Source of the DNA: Pseudomonadota bacterium
GTDB taxonomy: Bacteria; Pseudomonadota; Alphaproteobacteria; Parvibaculales; Parvibaculaceae
Length of the DNA: 6,466 nucleotides
Direction: 5' to 3'
Assembly (NCBI GenBank): GCA_021780275.1
Contig: JAJXZC010000504.1
Span: 1 to 6,466, forward strand
The position numbers were made by a program, and so were the translations under genes. Every line of letters begins with the position of its first letter. Position 1 is the first letter of the stretch. Positions 5,737-6,466 of the stretch are shown piece by piece. The notes below the pieces were generated by a model, which was given only the letters and a program-made list of their open reading frames with translations, was not told the DNA's origin and did no database searches.

Positions 5737-6466
5737 TCAGTCCTTCAGCACCCAGGTATCCTTGGTGCCTCCGCCCTGACTTGAATTGACGACGAGAGAT
5801 CCCTCGCGCAGCGCAACGCGGGTGAGCCCGCCCGGCACAACGCATATTTCCTTGCCCGCAAGCACGAAGGGCCTGAGGTCGACATGCCGCGGCGCGATAC
5901 CCTGATCGACGAAAGTGGGGCATGTCGAAAGCGCCAGCGTGGGCTGCGCGATATACTTCTCCGGCGACGCCTTCACGCGAGCGGCGAAAGCCTCGCGCTC
6001 GGCGCGCGTCGCCTTGGGGCCGACAAGCATGCCGTAGCCGCCCGAGCCGTGAACTTCCTTCACCACGAGCTGGTCGATCCGCTCCAGCACATAAAGAAGA
6101 TCGTCGCGCTCCCCGCAGCGATAGGTCGGCACATTCTTGAGAATGGGCGTTTCGCCGAGATAGAACTCGATCATCTTCGGCACGTAGGTATATGTCGACT
6201 TGTCGTCGGCGATGCCGGCACCCACCGCGTTGGCAAGATTGATATTACCCGCGCGGTAGGCGCTCATCAGTCCTGCAACACCAAGCACCGTGTCCGGGCG
6301 GAAGGCGAGCGGATCGAGGAACTCGTCGTCGACGCGCCGATAGATGACGTCGACGCGCTTCGGTCCCTGCGTCGTGCGCATATAGACGATATCGTCCTTC
6401 ACATAGAGATCCGGTCCCTCGACGAGCTCGATGCCCATCTGGTCGGCGAGGAAGGAATGCTCGTAA
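5737..6466 (-). CDS. Circularly permuted type 2 ATP-grasp protein (C-terminal part; start beyond window)
   Basis: The frame is open through the right edge (it reads YEHSFLADQ before the first internal Met), so this is the C-terminal 242 residues or so of a protein usually about 470 long. The part seen holds the conserved family blocks in order: [15 protein letters not shown], then [57 protein letters not shown] and DLRPFV. It ends with [20 protein letters not shown]. The lysine and glycine-rich loop in [12 protein letters not shown] and the DLRPF region fit nucleotide and metal binding. ATP-grasp enzymes join a carboxylate to an amine through an acyl phosphate, so a peptide or amide ligase is expected; the substrates are unknown. 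It is first of the four cluster genes visible here, and the cluster promoter must lie outside the window. Confidence 0.95.
   Translation of the reverse strand, partial: YEHSFLADQMGIELVEGPDLYVKDDIVYMRTTQGPKRVDVIYRRVDDEFLDPLAFRPDTVLGVAGLMSAYRAGNINLANAVGAGIADDKSTYTYVPKMIEFYLGETPILKNVPTYRCGERDDLLYVLERIDQLVVKEVHGSGGYGMLVGPKATRAEREAFAARVKASPEKYIAQPTLALSTCPTFVDQGIAPRHVDLRPFVLAGKEICVVPGGLTRVALREGSLVVNSSQGGGTKDTWVLKD

Overview
The window looks like chromosomal DNA of an alphaproteobacterium. The base composition is GC-rich (about 60% by eye), and the gene content and densely packed, co-directional layout fit Rhizobiales or Parvibaculum-like lineages. That taxonomic guess is an inference and no closer assignment is safe. 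Every gene I can support lies on the minus strand, so transcription runs from the right edge to the left edge.

Right half (6466 down to 3178): a four-gene cluster with very tight spacing. In transcription order it holds the C-terminal half of a circularly permuted ATP-grasp protein (start outside the window), an alpha-E domain protein, a transglutaminase-like cysteine peptidase whose GTG start overlaps the alpha-E stop, and Anbu, the bacterial proteasome-like peptidase with the predicted Thr nucleophile at residue 2. This is the recognised Anbu gene neighbourhood. It has been proposed to make, attach or remove a peptide (ATP-grasp and alpha-E as the ligase side, transglutaminase-like enzyme and Anbu as the hydrolytic side), but its substrate is unknown. 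The catalytic residues that are visible are intact.

Middle (3105 to 2167): a LysR-type regulator, 72 bp after Anbu and in the same direction.

Left half (2074 to 147): a conserved protein of unknown function, translationally coupled by a 4-base overlap to a 2-oxoglutarate/Fe(II) oxygenase of the isopenicillin N synthase family. At the left edge, 84 bp further on, begins a gene with a clear signal peptide (only about 20 residues visible).

The most noteworthy non-coding signal is a perfect 9-bp inverted repeat with a 3-bp spacer at 2153-2173. It overlaps the LysR stop codon and lies upstream of the unknown-protein/oxygenase pair. It contains ATAG-N7-CTAT, which fits the LysR-type T-N11-A operator form, and a further half-site lies 32 bp nearer the start codon. 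This suggests the LysR protein may control the oxygenase pair. No RNA genes, mobile elements, CRISPR arrays or convincing intrinsic terminators were seen, and no intergenic gap exceeds 100 bp.
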